From Falsirhodobacter deserti (GTDB taxonomy: Bacteria > Pseudomonadota > Alphaproteobacteria > Rhodobacterales > Rhodobacteraceae), in assembly GCF_004015795.1 (NCBI RefSeq), contig NZ_ML137218.1, positions 1,897,811-1,961,810 on the forward strand: DNA of 64,000 nt. The letters are read 5' to 3'. The notes below the pieces were generated by a model, which saw only the letters and a program-made list of their open reading frames with translations, did no database searches and had not been told where the DNA came from. Shown here one piece after another: positions 43,908 to 53,303 of this stretch (positions are counted from its first letter, which is position 1; every line of letters begins with the position of its first letter). The position numbers were made by a program, and so were the translations under genes.

Positions 43908-44250
43908 GCCGATCTCCATTTTTCGAAGAAGGCACCTATATCAAATCCAATGTGGGCCGTTTGACCATTTATAGAGTTAAGTGAGGTCTTTCGGACCGTA
44001 TTTATGGCATAGTTCAGGACGAAAGCGCGGCAAGTCCCATTCAAACCCGCCATCGGCACAGGGGTGAATCGCCCGGAACCTAGAAATTCACCGCGCTCCA
44101 AGGATTACGTCGCATCTCATCTTGTATGATCTATTGCCCTTCACGTACGCCCAAGCGCCGCCATTTCCCGGAATTACCTTTTTTATCTGGCGTCCACTTG
44201 TCATATAAGAGATGACTGTGCCGCATGCATATCGGCAATCGGAGGCATTG
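43908..44250. other. Divergent promoter region of putA and EamA transporter
   Basis: About 340 bp, more AT-rich than its surroundings, with no gene. TTGACC at 43970 and ATTTTTT-like runs near 44175 suggest promoters in both directions, but I cannot define a pair with confidence. The bases 44212-44250 are an alternative N-terminus of the EamA gene. Confidence 0.45.
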
Positions 44251-45147
44251 GTGAGCAATCAACCCGCCGGGATCTTCCCGCTGCAATCTGTCTTCGCGCA
44301 GGGCCTGTTTTGGATGGCACTCAGCATGGGATCGTTTATCGCGATGTCCGTGGGTTCGCGCGAACTGGCCGAAACGCTGTCCATCCGGCAGGTTCTGTTC
44401 TTCCGTGCGCTTGTGGGGCTTTTCGTGCTTCTGGCCGTCGGCCGCGCGCTGTTCCCCGAGGTGCGCCGGATGACGCAGGTGCGGCTTCACGTCATCCGCA
44501 ACGTCGTCCACTTCACGGCGCAGTATTTCTGGACCATCGGGATCGTCCTGCTGCCGCTTGCCTCCGTTTTCGCGCTGGAATTCACGATGCCCATTTGGGT
44601 GGCCCTGTTTGCATGGCTGCTTCTGCGCGAGCGTCTGACGCAAAGGCGGATCCTGGCCACCATCGGCGGGTTCGTCGGCGTTCTGGTCATCGTGCGCCCC
44701 GGCGCGGGCATGATCGATCCCGCCGCGGGCCTGGTTCTGGTGGCGGCGGCCGGATACGGGCTGTCGCTGATCATGGTCAAGCGGCTTACGCAGCACTGCT
44801 CTCCGGGGGCGATCGTGGTGTGGATGATCCTGATCCAGCTGCCCCTTGGCTTCATCGCCGCGGTGACCGACTGGCGCCCCGTTCACCTGACGGATGTGCC
44901 CTGGATGGTGGTGGCCGGCGCAGGCGCGCTTGCGGCCCATTACTGCCAGGCGCAGGCGCTCAAGCGGCTGGAGGCGTCAGTGGTCATACCCATTGATTTC
45001 CTGCGTGTGCCGCTGGCCGCACTTGCCGGGTTCTACCTTTACGGCGAGGCGATCGACATCTGGGTCTTCCTTGGCGGGGCCATCATCCTGCTGTCGAACT
45101 TCCAGGCCGTCTTGGCCGAACAGCGCGAAAAACGGCAGCAGGCGTAG
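44251..45147 (+). CDS. EamA/DMT-superfamily membrane transporter
   Basis: A 298-aa protein with ten hydrophobic segments arranged as two EamA repeats (residues 15-145 and 160-290; ALEFTMPIWVALFAWLLLRERLT and VPLAALAGFYLYGEAIDIWVFLG are the repeat ends). It would move a small metabolite; the substrate is unknown. GTG 44251 is chosen for GGAGG at 44241-44245; ATG 44212 with AGAG is the alternative. Divergent from putA. Confidence 0.88.
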   Translation: MSNQPAGIFPLQSVFAQGLFWMALSMGSFIAMSVGSRELAETLSIRQVLFFRALVGLFVLLAVGRALFPEVRRMTQVRLHVIRNVVHFTAQYFWTIGIVLLPLASVFALEFTMPIWVALFAWLLLRERLTQRRILATIGGFVGVLVIVRPGAGMIDPAAGLVLVAAAGYGLSLIMVKRLTQHCSPGAIVVWMILIQLPLGFIAAVTDWRPVHLTDVPWMVVAGAGALAAHYCQAQALKRLEASVVIPIDFLRVPLAALAGFYLYGEAIDIWVFLGGAIILLSNFQAVLAEQREKRQQA

Positions 45148-45152
45148 GAAGA

Positions 45153-45608
45153 TCAGCCGGAGGCTTTCGCCTGACGCAGCGCACGTTCCAGCGCGTCCAG
45201 AAACCGCGAACGATCCGCCTTGGAAAACCCGCGCCCGCCGCCCTGCCGGAACGGATCGGCGGATCGCAGATCGGCCATCAGATCGCGCGTGGCCAGTACG
45301 TTTCCGATATTCGCAGCCGTCAGCGCATCGCCATCGGGGCGCAGCACCAGCGCCCCCGCCTCCACGCAGCGGGCGGCAAGGGGGATATCATTGGTGACAA
45401 CGACATCCCCCCGCCCGGCACGGTCCGCGATCCACATATCGGCCACATCCGGCCCTTCGGCCACAAACACGCTTTCGATCAGCGGGTTCGCCGACGGGCG
45501 GATGCCACCGTTGGATACCATGAACACCCGCACCCCGTGGCGGCTTGCCACCCGCTCAACCTCCGCCTTGACGGGGCAGGCATCGGCATCGACATAAAGC
45601 TCAGTCAT
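45153..45608 (-). CDS. YaiI/YqxD family protein (UPF0178, DUF188)
   Basis: A 151-aa protein starting [21 protein letters not shown], with [12 protein letters not shown] and GRPFDE-like [19 protein letters not shown] at the end, typical of UPF0178. The fold resembles PIN-type nucleases with Asp residues, but no activity is established. It overlaps the S-formylglutathione hydrolase stop by 8 nt and converges with the EamA gene. Confidence 0.9.
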   Translation of the reverse strand: MTELYVDADACPVKAEVERVASRHGVRVFMVSNGGIRPSANPLIESVFVAEGPDVADMWIADRAGRGDVVVTNDIPLAARCVEAGALVLRPDGDALTAANIGNVLATRDLMADLRSADPFRQGGGRGFSKADRSRFLDALERALRQAKASG

Positions 45609-46431
45609 AAAGGGCGCGGGCATGGAAGCCGATATGATCTTCCATGAAGGTGGAAACGAAGAAATAGCTGTGGTCATAGCCGCGCTGCATGCGGAAGATT
45701 CCGTCCTGACGGCGCGCAGCCATCGCCTCGGCCAGCGCCTCTGGGCGCAGAAGGTCAAGGAACTGGTCCGAGGCGCCCTGATCCACCAGAACCGGCCCGT
45801 CAAAGCCCCGCTTCTTCATCAGCAGCGTGGAATCATGCGCGGCCCACGTGCTTTCATCATCGCCCAGATAGGCCGCGAACTGCTTGCGCCCCCAATCGGA
45901 CGCCGTCGGGTTGGCGATCGGCGCGAAGGCGGAAACAGACCGGAAGCGCCCCGGCAGCCCCATCGCAATGGTCAGCGCGCCATGTCCGCCCATTGAATGG
46001 CCGCTGATCGCCTGCCGCCCGTCATCCAGCGGAAAGGCCTTGAACAGCATCTCGGGCAATTCGGCGGTCACGTAATCCCACATGCGGAAATGCGGCGCCC
46101 AGGGCGTCTGGGTGGCGTTGACGTAAAAGCCCGCCCCCTGCCCCAGATCATAAGCCTCGTCATCGGCCACCCCTTCGCCGCGCGGCGAGGTGTCGGGGAA
46201 AACCAGCGCGATGCCTTCCGCAGCCGCCCATTGCTGGGCACCCGCCTTCACCATCGCGTTTTCATGGGTGCAGGTCAGGCCCGAAAGGTACCACAGCACC
46301 GGCACGGGCGCATGCTCCGCCTCTTCCGGCAGGAACAGCCCGAAGGTCATGTCGCAGCCCGTGGCGTCCGATGTGTGCGTGTAAACGCCCTGCACGCCGC
46401 CGAAGGCACGGTTTTCCGAACGGGTCTTCAT
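45601..46431 (-). CDS. fghA: S-formylglutathione hydrolase
   Basis: A 276-aa serine esterase. [17 protein letters not shown], the nucleophile motif [23 protein letters not shown] (Asp) and [16 protein letters not shown] (His) are all in place. It hydrolyses S-formylglutathione to formate and glutathione in formaldehyde detoxification. The start is at 46431 or the ATG just before (46434), with GGAGG upstream. The alcohol dehydrogenase partner is not adjacent. Confidence 0.95.
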   Translation of the reverse strand: MKTRSENRAFGGVQGVYTHTSDATGCDMTFGLFLPEEAEHAPVPVLWYLSGLTCTHENAMVKAGAQQWAAAEGIALVFPDTSPRGEGVADDEAYDLGQGAGFYVNATQTPWAPHFRMWDYVTAELPEMLFKAFPLDDGRQAISGHSMGGHGALTIAMGLPGRFRSVSAFAPIANPTASDWGRKQFAAYLGDDESTWAAHDSTLLMKKRGFDGPVLVDQGASDQFLDLLRPEALAEAMAARRQDGIFRMQRGYDHSYFFVSTFMEDHIGFHARALYD

Positions 46432-46492
46432 CATATCCCTCCGCATGATTGGTGGGGCTGACCGTTTCACGCAGATCGCCCCGGTGCAAGCC

Positions 46493-47371
46493 TCAGTCAG
46501 CCAGCACCTCCACGCGGCGGTTGCGTTCGCGTCCGGCTTCGGTGGCATTGGTGTCGCGCGGGGCGAAAGGGCCGACGCCTTCGGCCTGCAAACGATCCGC
46601 CGCGATCCCCTGCCCGATCAGCCAGTCGCGCACCGCGCCGGCCCGTGCCTGCGACAGCGCGACATTCACCTCCCGCCCGCCCGAGGCGTCGGTGTGACCC
46701 ACCAGCGTGATGCTGCGGCCCGGATTTTCATTCAGCCAGTCCAGCAACTGCGCCAGCACCGGCTGATCGCCGCTCAGCGAGGCACTGCCTGCGGCGAAGG
46801 CCAGCCCCTCCAGCACCCGTGGCAGCCCGTCCTGCGCCTGCCGTTCCGGTTCCGGCTCCGGCACGGGGGCGGGGGCCGTCGCGGGGGCGGCATCGGTGGG
46901 CTGCACCTGCACCACCTCGATGAAGCCAAGGTCCGCAGTGCGGCTGACCATCACCCCGATCCGCCCCTCCTCCTTCGCCGCGGTCATATAACGAAAGTCG
47001 CCCAGATCGACATGCATCTCAGGCTCGGGAAACAACGACACGGAGTAGCGGAAATCGTATCCGCCACAGTCATCGGTTCCGCAATCCAGCCGCAGCGTCC
47101 AGCCCTCGGCTAGAAGCGCCTCCCGGATCGGGCGCAGCAGCGAAAGCGTCGTGAACCCTTCGGGCGGGCTCGTCTGCCACGCGGTGCGCGTCACCCGGCC
47201 TTCCACAGCCTCGGTGGGAAAACCTTCGGGCGTCCATGCGCCCAGCGGAAGGGTCACGCGGTCCAGCGGCAGATCCGCGCTGCGCGTCACGGTGGCCTCC
47301 CCTTCCACCGGCGGGGTGAAGGCGGCGGCGGGACAGGCGATCAGAACAAAGGCAAGGGCACGGAAGATCAC
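46493..47371 (-). CDS. OmpA-family periplasmic/outer-membrane protein
   Basis: A 292-aa protein with a signal peptide (VIFRALAFVLIACPAAA, GTG 47371), an unassigned region up to about 165, a Pro/Glu/Ala linker and a C-terminal OmpA domain: ITLVGHTDASGGREVNVALSQARAGAVRDWL and RERNRRVEV, which binds peptidoglycan. The GTG overlaps the stop of the acetyltransferase gene (GTGA). Confidence 0.88.
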   Translation of the reverse strand: MIFRALAFVLIACPAAAFTPPVEGEATVTRSADLPLDRVTLPLGAWTPEGFPTEAVEGRVTRTAWQTSPPEGFTTLSLLRPIREALLAEGWTLRLDCGTDDCGGYDFRYSVSLFPEPEMHVDLGDFRYMTAAKEEGRIGVMVSRTADLGFIEVVQVQPTDAAPATAPAPVPEPEPERQAQDGLPRVLEGLAFAAGSASLSGDQPVLAQLLDWLNENPGRSITLVGHTDASGGREVNVALSQARAGAVRDWLIGQGIAADRLQAEGVGPFAPRDTNATEAGRERNRRVEVLAD

Positions 47372-48015
47372 GCTGCCGCCTTTCGATAGTGATAGCGGCC
47401 GCATTCCGTCATCCCCGCAGCGACATAAAGCGCACGCGCGGGGTGGTTGGCCGTTGTGACCACCAGCGCAAGCTGCGCAGCCCCCTGCTGCTGCGCCCAA
47501 AGGGCCGCGCCACGCAGCAGATCGCGCGCGATGCCGCGGCGTCGATGGGTTTGGGCCACCTCAAGCGCGTGCAGAACCGCCAAATCGCCGTTCAACGCCA
47601 CGAAACCGGCACCACCTTCTTCGGCGATCACGCATTTGCGGCCCGCCACCCGATCCATCACCGCAAGACGGGGCGGCCCGACCTTGCCCGAAAGCGCCCA
47701 CATCGCAAGCGTGACGTCCGGAACTGGCCACTCCGCAACAGCGCGCGAGGCCCCTGCAAGCCCGCCAACGGGGGCACAGTAGGTCACGCTCTCATCCTCA
47801 ACGGTGTAGCCAAGATCCGCCAGCGCGGCATCAAGCCGGGCCTCATCCCCCCGCACCATCACAAGGGGCGGCGGCGCGCCATCATATTCCCCTTCCAGCG
47901 TGGCGGCAGAAACGCGCCCGCCGCCGCCCGCGCCGTCACGCAGCATCCACGGCCCCTGCCGCCACATGCGCGCGGGCGGCCAGGTGGGCGCCATGCGGGC
48001 GATGAGGCAGGTCAT
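47368..48015 (-). CDS. GNAT-family N-acetyltransferase
   Basis: A 215-aa protein. The acetyl-CoA motif QTHRRRGIARDLLRGAALWA and the following ALYVAAGM are GNAT signatures near residues 160-205; the N-terminal half has no clear fold. Both ends overlap neighbours (ATGA with the CinA-like gene, GTGA with the OmpA gene). Substrate unknown. Confidence 0.82.
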   Translation of the reverse strand: MTCLIARMAPTWPPARMWRQGPWMLRDGAGGGGRVSAATLEGEYDGAPPPLVMVRGDEARLDAALADLGYTVEDESVTYCAPVGGLAGASRAVAEWPVPDVTLAMWALSGKVGPPRLAVMDRVAGRKCVIAEEGGAGFVALNGDLAVLHALEVAQTHRRRGIARDLLRGAALWAQQQGAAQLALVVTTANHPARALYVAAGMTECGRYHYRKAAA

Positions 48016-48731
48016 GCGGTCAGGTCGGTCAGGCGGGCCATCGCCTCGTCAAGGCGGGCGGCGTCCGTACCGCGGATCACGAGGTTGGTGCCCGTCACCC
48101 CGTCCTGCACGAAAGGATAGCTGCCCATCGAAAGATCGGGATACTCGGTGGCCAGGGCACCGAAGGGACCGGCGATATCACCCTCCCCCCGTTCCACCCG
48201 CAACGAGCGGCTGAGCAACGGCTGACCCTTGGCCAGCCCCGACAACACCCCCGCCAGCATCGCGTGGAACACGTTCGGCACGCCGGCCATCACATGCACA
48301 TTGCCGATGGTGAAGCCGGGCGCGACAGAAACAGGGTTTTCGATCAGCGTGGCCGTATCGGGAATGCGGGCCATGCGCTTGCGCGCCTCGTTGAAGTCGC
48401 GCCCCGTCTTTTCGTAATGCGCCCCCAGCAGCGCGGCGGCATCCGCGCGCACATCGATATGCACGCCAAAGGCCGCGGCCACGGCATCGGCGGTGATGTC
48501 GTCATGCGTCGGCCCGATCCCGCCCGAGGTGAACACATGATCATACGCCCTGCGCAGCGCGTTCAGGGCTTCTACGATGGCGGCCTGATCGTCGGCGACG
48601 AACCGCACCTCACGCAGGTCGATCCCCGCTGCCGTCAACTCCTGCGCCAGATGGTGGGAATTGCTGTCGCGCGTACGGCCGGACAGGATCTCGTCCCCGA
48701 TGACCAGCATGGCGGCGGTGGCGTTGGGCAT
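48012..48731 (-). CDS. CinA-like molybdopterin-binding domain protein
   Basis: A 239-aa protein with the MoaB/CinA N-terminal domain: MLVIGDEILSGRTRDSNSHHLAQEL, TSGGIGPTHDDITADAVA and MAGVPNVFHAML. It lacks the C-terminal nicotinamide deamidase domain of full CinA. This domain is related to molybdopterin binding and, in CinA, to ADP-ribose pyrophosphatase activity. AAGGA precedes ATG 48731. First gene of a coupled minus-strand run. Confidence 0.85.
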   Translation of the reverse strand: MPNATAAMLVIGDEILSGRTRDSNSHHLAQELTAAGIDLREVRFVADDQAAIVEALNALRRAYDHVFTSGGIGPTHDDITADAVAAAFGVHIDVRADAAALLGAHYEKTGRDFNEARKRMARIPDTATLIENPVSVAPGFTIGNVHVMAGVPNVFHAMLAGVLSGLAKGQPLLSRSLRVERGEGDIAGPFGALATEYPDLSMGSYPFVQDGVTGTNLVIRGTDAARLDEAMARLTDLTA

Positions 48732-48849
48732 GGCTGCATCCTTCTGTTCCGCCAAGGTATAGGCTGCGCCCGTGCCGGTTCCAAGGGCGGGGGTGGCGCT
48801 TGGCGTGCAAGGCGCTTATCTTTGCGAAAGGACAGAAAGGACCAGACCG

Positions 48850-49659
48850 TTGGAAGAAAGCCGAGGCCGCGTCACCCGCGAGGGTATCCGCATTTACGAT
48901 CCGCAGGAATTCGAGGGAATGCGCGTGGCCGGCCGTGCCGCCGCCGAGATCCTTGACGCCGTGACGCCGCATGTGGTGCCCGGCACGACCACCGCCGCCA
49001 TCGATGCCTTCATCGAGGACGAAGTGAAGCGCATGGGCGTCACCTCGGCCACGATCGGCTACAAGGGGTATCGCCACGCGTCCTGCATCTCCATCAACCA
49101 CGTGGTCTGCCACGGCATTCCGGGGCCCAAGGTGGTCAAGGACGGCGATATCATGAATATCGACGTGACCGTGATCGTCGATGGCTGGTTCGGTGACAGC
49201 AGCCGCATGTACGTGGCCGGCACCGCCAACCGCAAGGCCGAACGGCTGATCGACGTGACGCATGACGCGCTGATGGTCGGGATCGAAGCGGTGAAGCCCG
49301 GCAACACCTTCGGCGATATCGGCCATGCCATCCAGACCTTCGTCGAAGGCAACCGCATGTCGGTGGTGCGCGATTTCTGCGGCCACGGCATCGGGCGGGT
49401 TTTCCATGCGCCGCCGAACGTGCTGCACTATGGCCGCGCGGGATCGGGCGCGGTTCTGGAAGAAGGCATGATCTTCACGATCGAGCCGATGGTGAACCTT
49501 GGCCGCCCCGAAACCAAGGTCCTGTCCGATGACTGGACGGCGGTGACGCGCGACAAATCGCTTTCGGCGCAGTTCGAACATTCCGTCGCCGTCACGGCAG
49601 ACGGGGTAGAGATCTTCACGCTGTCGCCCAAGGGCATCTTCCACCCTTCCAAGCGCTGA
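48850..49659 (+). CDS. map: Type I methionine aminopeptidase
   Basis: A 269-aa enzyme with the metal ligands of MetAP: INIDVTVI-type motif IMNIDVTV, DSSRMY, CGHGIGRVFHAPPNV and FTIEPMV, and a late Glu in QFEHSVAVT. It removes the N-terminal Met from new proteins. TTG 48850 is the best start (AAGG upstream and normal length); no ATG fits. Single gene, divergent from the CinA-like gene. Confidence 0.93.
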   Translation: MEESRGRVTREGIRIYDPQEFEGMRVAGRAAAEILDAVTPHVVPGTTTAAIDAFIEDEVKRMGVTSATIGYKGYRHASCISINHVVCHGIPGPKVVKDGDIMNIDVTVIVDGWFGDSSRMYVAGTANRKAERLIDVTHDALMVGIEAVKPGNTFGDIGHAIQTFVEGNRMSVVRDFCGHGIGRVFHAPPNVLHYGRAGSGAVLEEGMIFTIEPMVNLGRPETKVLSDDWTAVTRDKSLSAQFEHSVAVTADGVEIFTLSPKGIFHPSKR

Positions 49660-49662
49660 AGG

Positions 49663-50304
49663 TCACAGCCCCAGAAGTGCGGGCAGATCGTCCATGCTGT
49701 CAAAAACAGTCGCGCCTTCATCTGCAAGGCGCGTGTTCCCGCCGGGGGCATAACCGAAGCACGGGATGCCCGCCGCGCGCGCCGCACGTGCGCCGGTCGG
49801 GCTGTCCTCGATCACGGCGCAATCGGCGGGATCATGGCCAAGAAAGCGCGCGACGTGGCGGTAAAGGCCCGGGTCCGGCTTGGGCATGTTCAGTTCCTGC
49901 CCTGAAAAGACGCGCCCCTCCAGCCGCCGCCAGACATCTGGATGCTGGCCCAGCGTGATCATCATCTTTTCGGTCGTGCCGTTCGATCCCACGGCATAGG
50001 GAATTTTCGCCGCATCCAGCCGATCCAGCAGGCCCGGAATGCCCGGCACCAGCGGCGTATGCTGGCGCAGCAGCGCATAGATGCGGGCATAGATGTCCTG
50101 CACCCACGTTTCGGGCAGGTCCGCCCCAAGCTGGCGCGCGGCGCGGAACACGCCGGGAATGGTGCCGCCCAGAAACAGCCGCTCCACGCCGTCATGGTCC
50201 AGTTCCAGCCCATGCGCGGCCAGATCGCGGGTGATCAGGTCCAGCGTCGGCGGCTCGCTGTCCACCAGAACGCCGTCACAGTCGAAGATCACGGCACGTA
50301 TCAT
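49663..50304 (-). CDS. HAD-superfamily hydrolase, beta-phosphoglucomutase/phosphatase type
   Basis: A 213-aa protein with motif I FDCDGVLVDSEP, motif II VGSNGTT, Lys in MPKPDPGLY and motif III VIEDSPTGARAARAAG. It is a phosphatase or phosphomutase of the GPH/CbbY type; the substrate is unknown. The ATG overlaps the rsmD stop (ATGA). Confidence 0.9.
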   Translation of the reverse strand: MIRAVIFDCDGVLVDSEPPTLDLITRDLAAHGLELDHDGVERLFLGGTIPGVFRAARQLGADLPETWVQDIYARIYALLRQHTPLVPGIPGLLDRLDAAKIPYAVGSNGTTEKMMITLGQHPDVWRRLEGRVFSGQELNMPKPDPGLYRHVARFLGHDPADCAVIEDSPTGARAARAAGIPCFGYAPGGNTRLADEGATVFDSMDDLPALLGL

Positions 50305-50867
50305 GCGGACGGTCCTTTCAGGATGGTGATGTGGGTTTCACCGTAACGGCGTCGATCCAGCATGTCGAACGCGGCGGGCGGCGCGGGCGCGGCCCCTTCT
50401 TCCCAAACGATCAACGCATCGGGGGCCAGCCAGCCACCCTCAAGGCAGGAGGCCAGCGCACGCTCCCCCAGACCTTTCCCATAGGGCGGATCAAGGAACA
50501 CGAGGTCATAACCCGCAGCGCGGTTCGGCCCCATCTTCGCCGCATCGCGCCGCCAGATGTCAGTCACGCCGCCAGTGCGCGTGATCTCCACGTTGCGGCG
50601 CAGCAGGCCGCGGGCGGTTGCACCATCATCCACGAAGGTGGCGCGGGCGGCACCACGGCTGATCGCCTCCAGCCCCAAGGCACCGGTGCCCGCGAAAAGA
50701 TCCAGCACCCGCGCATCGGTGATGGGATCGTCATACCCGCCATTGATCAGCAGGTTGAAGATCGCCTCGCGCACACGGTCCGAGGTGGGACGCAGATGCG
50801 CGGCGGCATCCCCCGCCCCCACATCCGCCAGATGGGTGCCGCGCATGCGGCCACCGACGATCCTCAT
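50301..50867 (-). CDS. rsmD: 16S rRNA (guanine966-N2)-methyltransferase RsmD
   Basis: A 188-aa protein with MRIVGGRMRG, RPTSDRVREAIFNLL, the SAM site VLDLFAGTGALGLEAISRGA and the catalytic FLDPPYGKGLGERAL. It methylates G966 of 16S rRNA. Overlaps both neighbours by ATGA. Confidence 0.95.
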   Translation of the reverse strand: MRIVGGRMRGTHLADVGAGDAAAHLRPTSDRVREAIFNLLINGGYDDPITDARVLDLFAGTGALGLEAISRGAARATFVDDGATARGLLRRNVEITRTGGVTDIWRRDAAKMGPNRAAGYDLVFLDPPYGKGLGERALASCLEGGWLAPDALIVWEEGAAPAPPAAFDMLDRRRYGETHITILKGPSA

Positions 50868-52054
50868 AGCAGGTCCTTCACGGTTGCGGCGCTTGCCACG
50901 GCTTCGGGCGCCGGGGAACGGTTGGCCTCGATCAGCCGCTTGCCGACCATATAGGCGCGCGGATCATTCGCCGCATCCACCGCCAGAAGCCGGCCTGCCG
51001 CGAAATACCAGAACGAGGTGCCCGCCTCTCGCCGCACCACCACGCGATCATGGCCCCGATGCAGCCCCGCGATCTGAAGCTTCACGTCATACTGATCGGA
51101 CCAGAACCAAGGTTTGGGCACATAATCCTGCGCCGCACCCAGCATGTTCGCCGCCACGGTTTCGGCATGATCGATGGCATGCGGCACGGATTCCAGCCGC
51201 AGCCGTTCGCCCCCATGCAGAAACGAGGCGCAATCGCCCGCCGCCCAGATGGCGCCATCCGATGTGCGGCCCCGCGCATCCACCGCGATCCCGTTATCGA
51301 GCGCCAGCCCCGCAGCCTCGGCCAGCGCGGTGGCAGGGGCGATGCCGATGCCGGCGATCACGAAATCGCAGGGGATGATGCGCCCGTCGGTCAGCCGCAC
51401 GGCCGAAACCGTGCCCTCCCCCTCCAGCCCCGCCAGCGCGGCACCTTCCAGAAGCGTGACGCCATGGGCATGATGCAGGTCGCGGAAGAAATCCGCCGTT
51501 TCGGCACTGGCCACGCGCGACAGGATGCGTGGCGCGGCCTCAAGCACCGTCACCTCCAGCCCCAGCTTTGCGGCAACGGCGGCCGCTTCCAGCCCGATGA
51601 AGCCGCCGCCCACGATCACCACCCGCGCCCCGGGGACGAAACGCGCCCGCATCGCATCCACATCGGCCACCGTGCGCACCGTGAACACGCCGGCCAGATC
51701 GGTTGGCAATCGCCGCGCGACCGATCCCGTGGTCAGCGCCAGCATGTCATAGGGCAGAACCTTGGCCCCCATCCGCACGCAGCGGGCGTTGCGGTCGATG
51801 CCGGTGACGCGGCAGCCCGTCCGCAATTCGATGTTCTGATCGGCATAGAAGCTGTCGGCGCGCAGGGTCAGGCGATCCACGTCCATTTCGCCCAGCAGGT
51901 AGGCTTTGGAAAGGGGCGGGCGCTGGTAGGGGGCCACAGGCTCCTCGCCGATCAGCGTGATGCGGCCCGTTGCACCCAAGGCGCGCAGCTTTGCCGCCAG
52001 CGCCACACCGGCCTGCCCGGCCCCCACAACCACGATATCGTTCATCTTCGCCAT
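50864..52054 (-). CDS. FAD-dependent oxidoreductase, ferredoxin/rubredoxin reductase type
   Basis: A 396-aa flavoprotein: FAD motif VVVGAGQAGVALAAKLR, PYQRPPLSKAYL, NAD motif VVIVGGGFIGLEAAAVA and IWAAGDCASF. It is of the kind that reduces a [2Fe-2S] ferredoxin serving a P450 or dioxygenase. No such partner is in the window. Its stop overlaps the rsmD start. Confidence 0.88.
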   Translation of the reverse strand: MAKMNDIVVVGAGQAGVALAAKLRALGATGRITLIGEEPVAPYQRPPLSKAYLLGEMDVDRLTLRADSFYADQNIELRTGCRVTGIDRNARCVRMGAKVLPYDMLALTTGSVARRLPTDLAGVFTVRTVADVDAMRARFVPGARVVIVGGGFIGLEAAAVAAKLGLEVTVLEAAPRILSRVASAETADFFRDLHHAHGVTLLEGAALAGLEGEGTVSAVRLTDGRIIPCDFVIAGIGIAPATALAEAAGLALDNGIAVDARGRTSDGAIWAAGDCASFLHGGERLRLESVPHAIDHAETVAANMLGAAQDYVPKPWFWSDQYDVKLQIAGLHRGHDRVVVRREAGTSFWYFAAGRLLAVDAANDPRAYMVGKRLIEANRSPAPEAVASAATVKDLL

Positions 52055-52102
52055 GCCCCGCCTTTGCCGCGCAGCCTATATCCCGCGCAGCGGCAGGTGC
52101 AA

Positions 52103-53272
52103 CTACCGCTCCTCGTGGTCGCGCCGGAAGGGACCATAGGATGTGAGCACCTCGATCTCCTCATCCACCGCGGCGCGTTCCGCTTCAAGATACTGCGCGA
52201 CGGCCTTGGCGAAGGCAGGGTTCGCGATCCAGTGCAGCGAATGGGTTTCCACCGGCAGATAACCCCGCGCCAACTTGTGTTCCCCCTGCGCGCCCGCTTC
52301 CACATGCGAAATGCCATGTGCGATGGCCCAGTCCATCGCCTGATAATAGCACATCTCGAAATGCAGGCAGGGATGGTGTTCGCTGCTGCCCCAGTACCGG
52401 CCATAAAGCGTTTCGCGGCCGATGAAGTTCAGCGCACCCGCCACCCAGCGCCCGTCCCGTTCGGCCATGACCAGCAGGATGTCGTCCGCCATCGTTTCGT
52501 GGATGGCATCGAAGAACGCCCGCGTCAGATACGGGCGCCCCCATTTGCGTGCGCCCGTATCCTGGTAAAAGCGCCAAAAAGCATCCCAGTGTTCGGGCCG
52601 AAGCCGGTCACCGGTGAAGGCGTGGATCGTGCCGCCGAAAGCCTGCGCCACCTCCCGCTCTTTCCGCAGGGTCTTGCGCTTGCGCGAGGAAAGGTCGGCC
52701 AGAAAGGCGTCGAAGCTGGCATAGCCGCGGTTCTGCCAGTGAAACTGCTGGCTGGCACGGGGCATCAGGCCCAGTTCCGCGCCAGCCAGCGCCTCGTCCT
52801 TCGTGCAGAAGGTGACGTGGACCGAGGAAAGATCGTTCCCCTTGGCAAGCGCCAGCGCACCTTGGATCAGGGCGCTGCGGCCCGTATCCTCAAGCCCCGG
52901 AAGGGTCAGGAAACGCCGCCCCGTGGCGGGGGTGAAGGGAACTGCGATCTGCAGCTTGGGATAGTAATCACCCCCCGCCCGTTCGAACGCATCCGCCCAT
53001 GCGAAATCGAAGATGTATTCGCCCTGGCTGTGGCTTTTGACGTAAAGCGGCGCGGCTGCCACGATCCGCCCGTCGATGCTGGCCGTCAGCGGCCGCGCGT
53101 CCCAGCCCGACCGCCCGCCGGTGGAGCCGCTTCGCTCCAGCGCCAGAAGAAAGCGATGGGTGGTGAAAGGATCAGCGGGGCGTCCGCCCTCCGGATTGGC
53201 CACCGCATCCCAATCATCGGGCGGAATGCTGGCGTACCCGTCATGCGCGGTAACTTCGATCTGTGTGCTCAT
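52103..53272 (-). CDS. GNAT-like protein of the DUF482 / peptidoglycan-FemAB-like group
   Basis: A 389-aa protein. ISPPDDWDAV-like SIPPDDWDAVANP, WADAFERAGGDYYPKLQIAVPFTPATGRRFL, RKRKTLRKEREVA and GALNFIGRETLYGRYWG are typical of DUF482 (PF04339). Proteins of this kind are annotated as GNAT acyltransferases; their substrate is not known. ATG 53272; single gene. Confidence 0.87.
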   Translation of the reverse strand: MSTQIEVTAHDGYASIPPDDWDAVANPEGGRPADPFTTHRFLLALERSGSTGGRSGWDARPLTASIDGRIVAAAPLYVKSHSQGEYIFDFAWADAFERAGGDYYPKLQIAVPFTPATGRRFLTLPGLEDTGRSALIQGALALAKGNDLSSVHVTFCTKDEALAGAELGLMPRASQQFHWQNRGYASFDAFLADLSSRKRKTLRKEREVAQAFGGTIHAFTGDRLRPEHWDAFWRFYQDTGARKWGRPYLTRAFFDAIHETMADDILLVMAERDGRWVAGALNFIGRETLYGRYWGSSEHHPCLHFEMCYYQAMDWAIAHGISHVEAGAQGEHKLARGYLPVETHSLHWIANPAFAKAVAQYLEAERAAVDEEIEVLTSYGPFRRDHEER

Positions 53273-53303
53273 GCGCCCAATGCTGGCGCATGCGCGGGTT
53301 GCG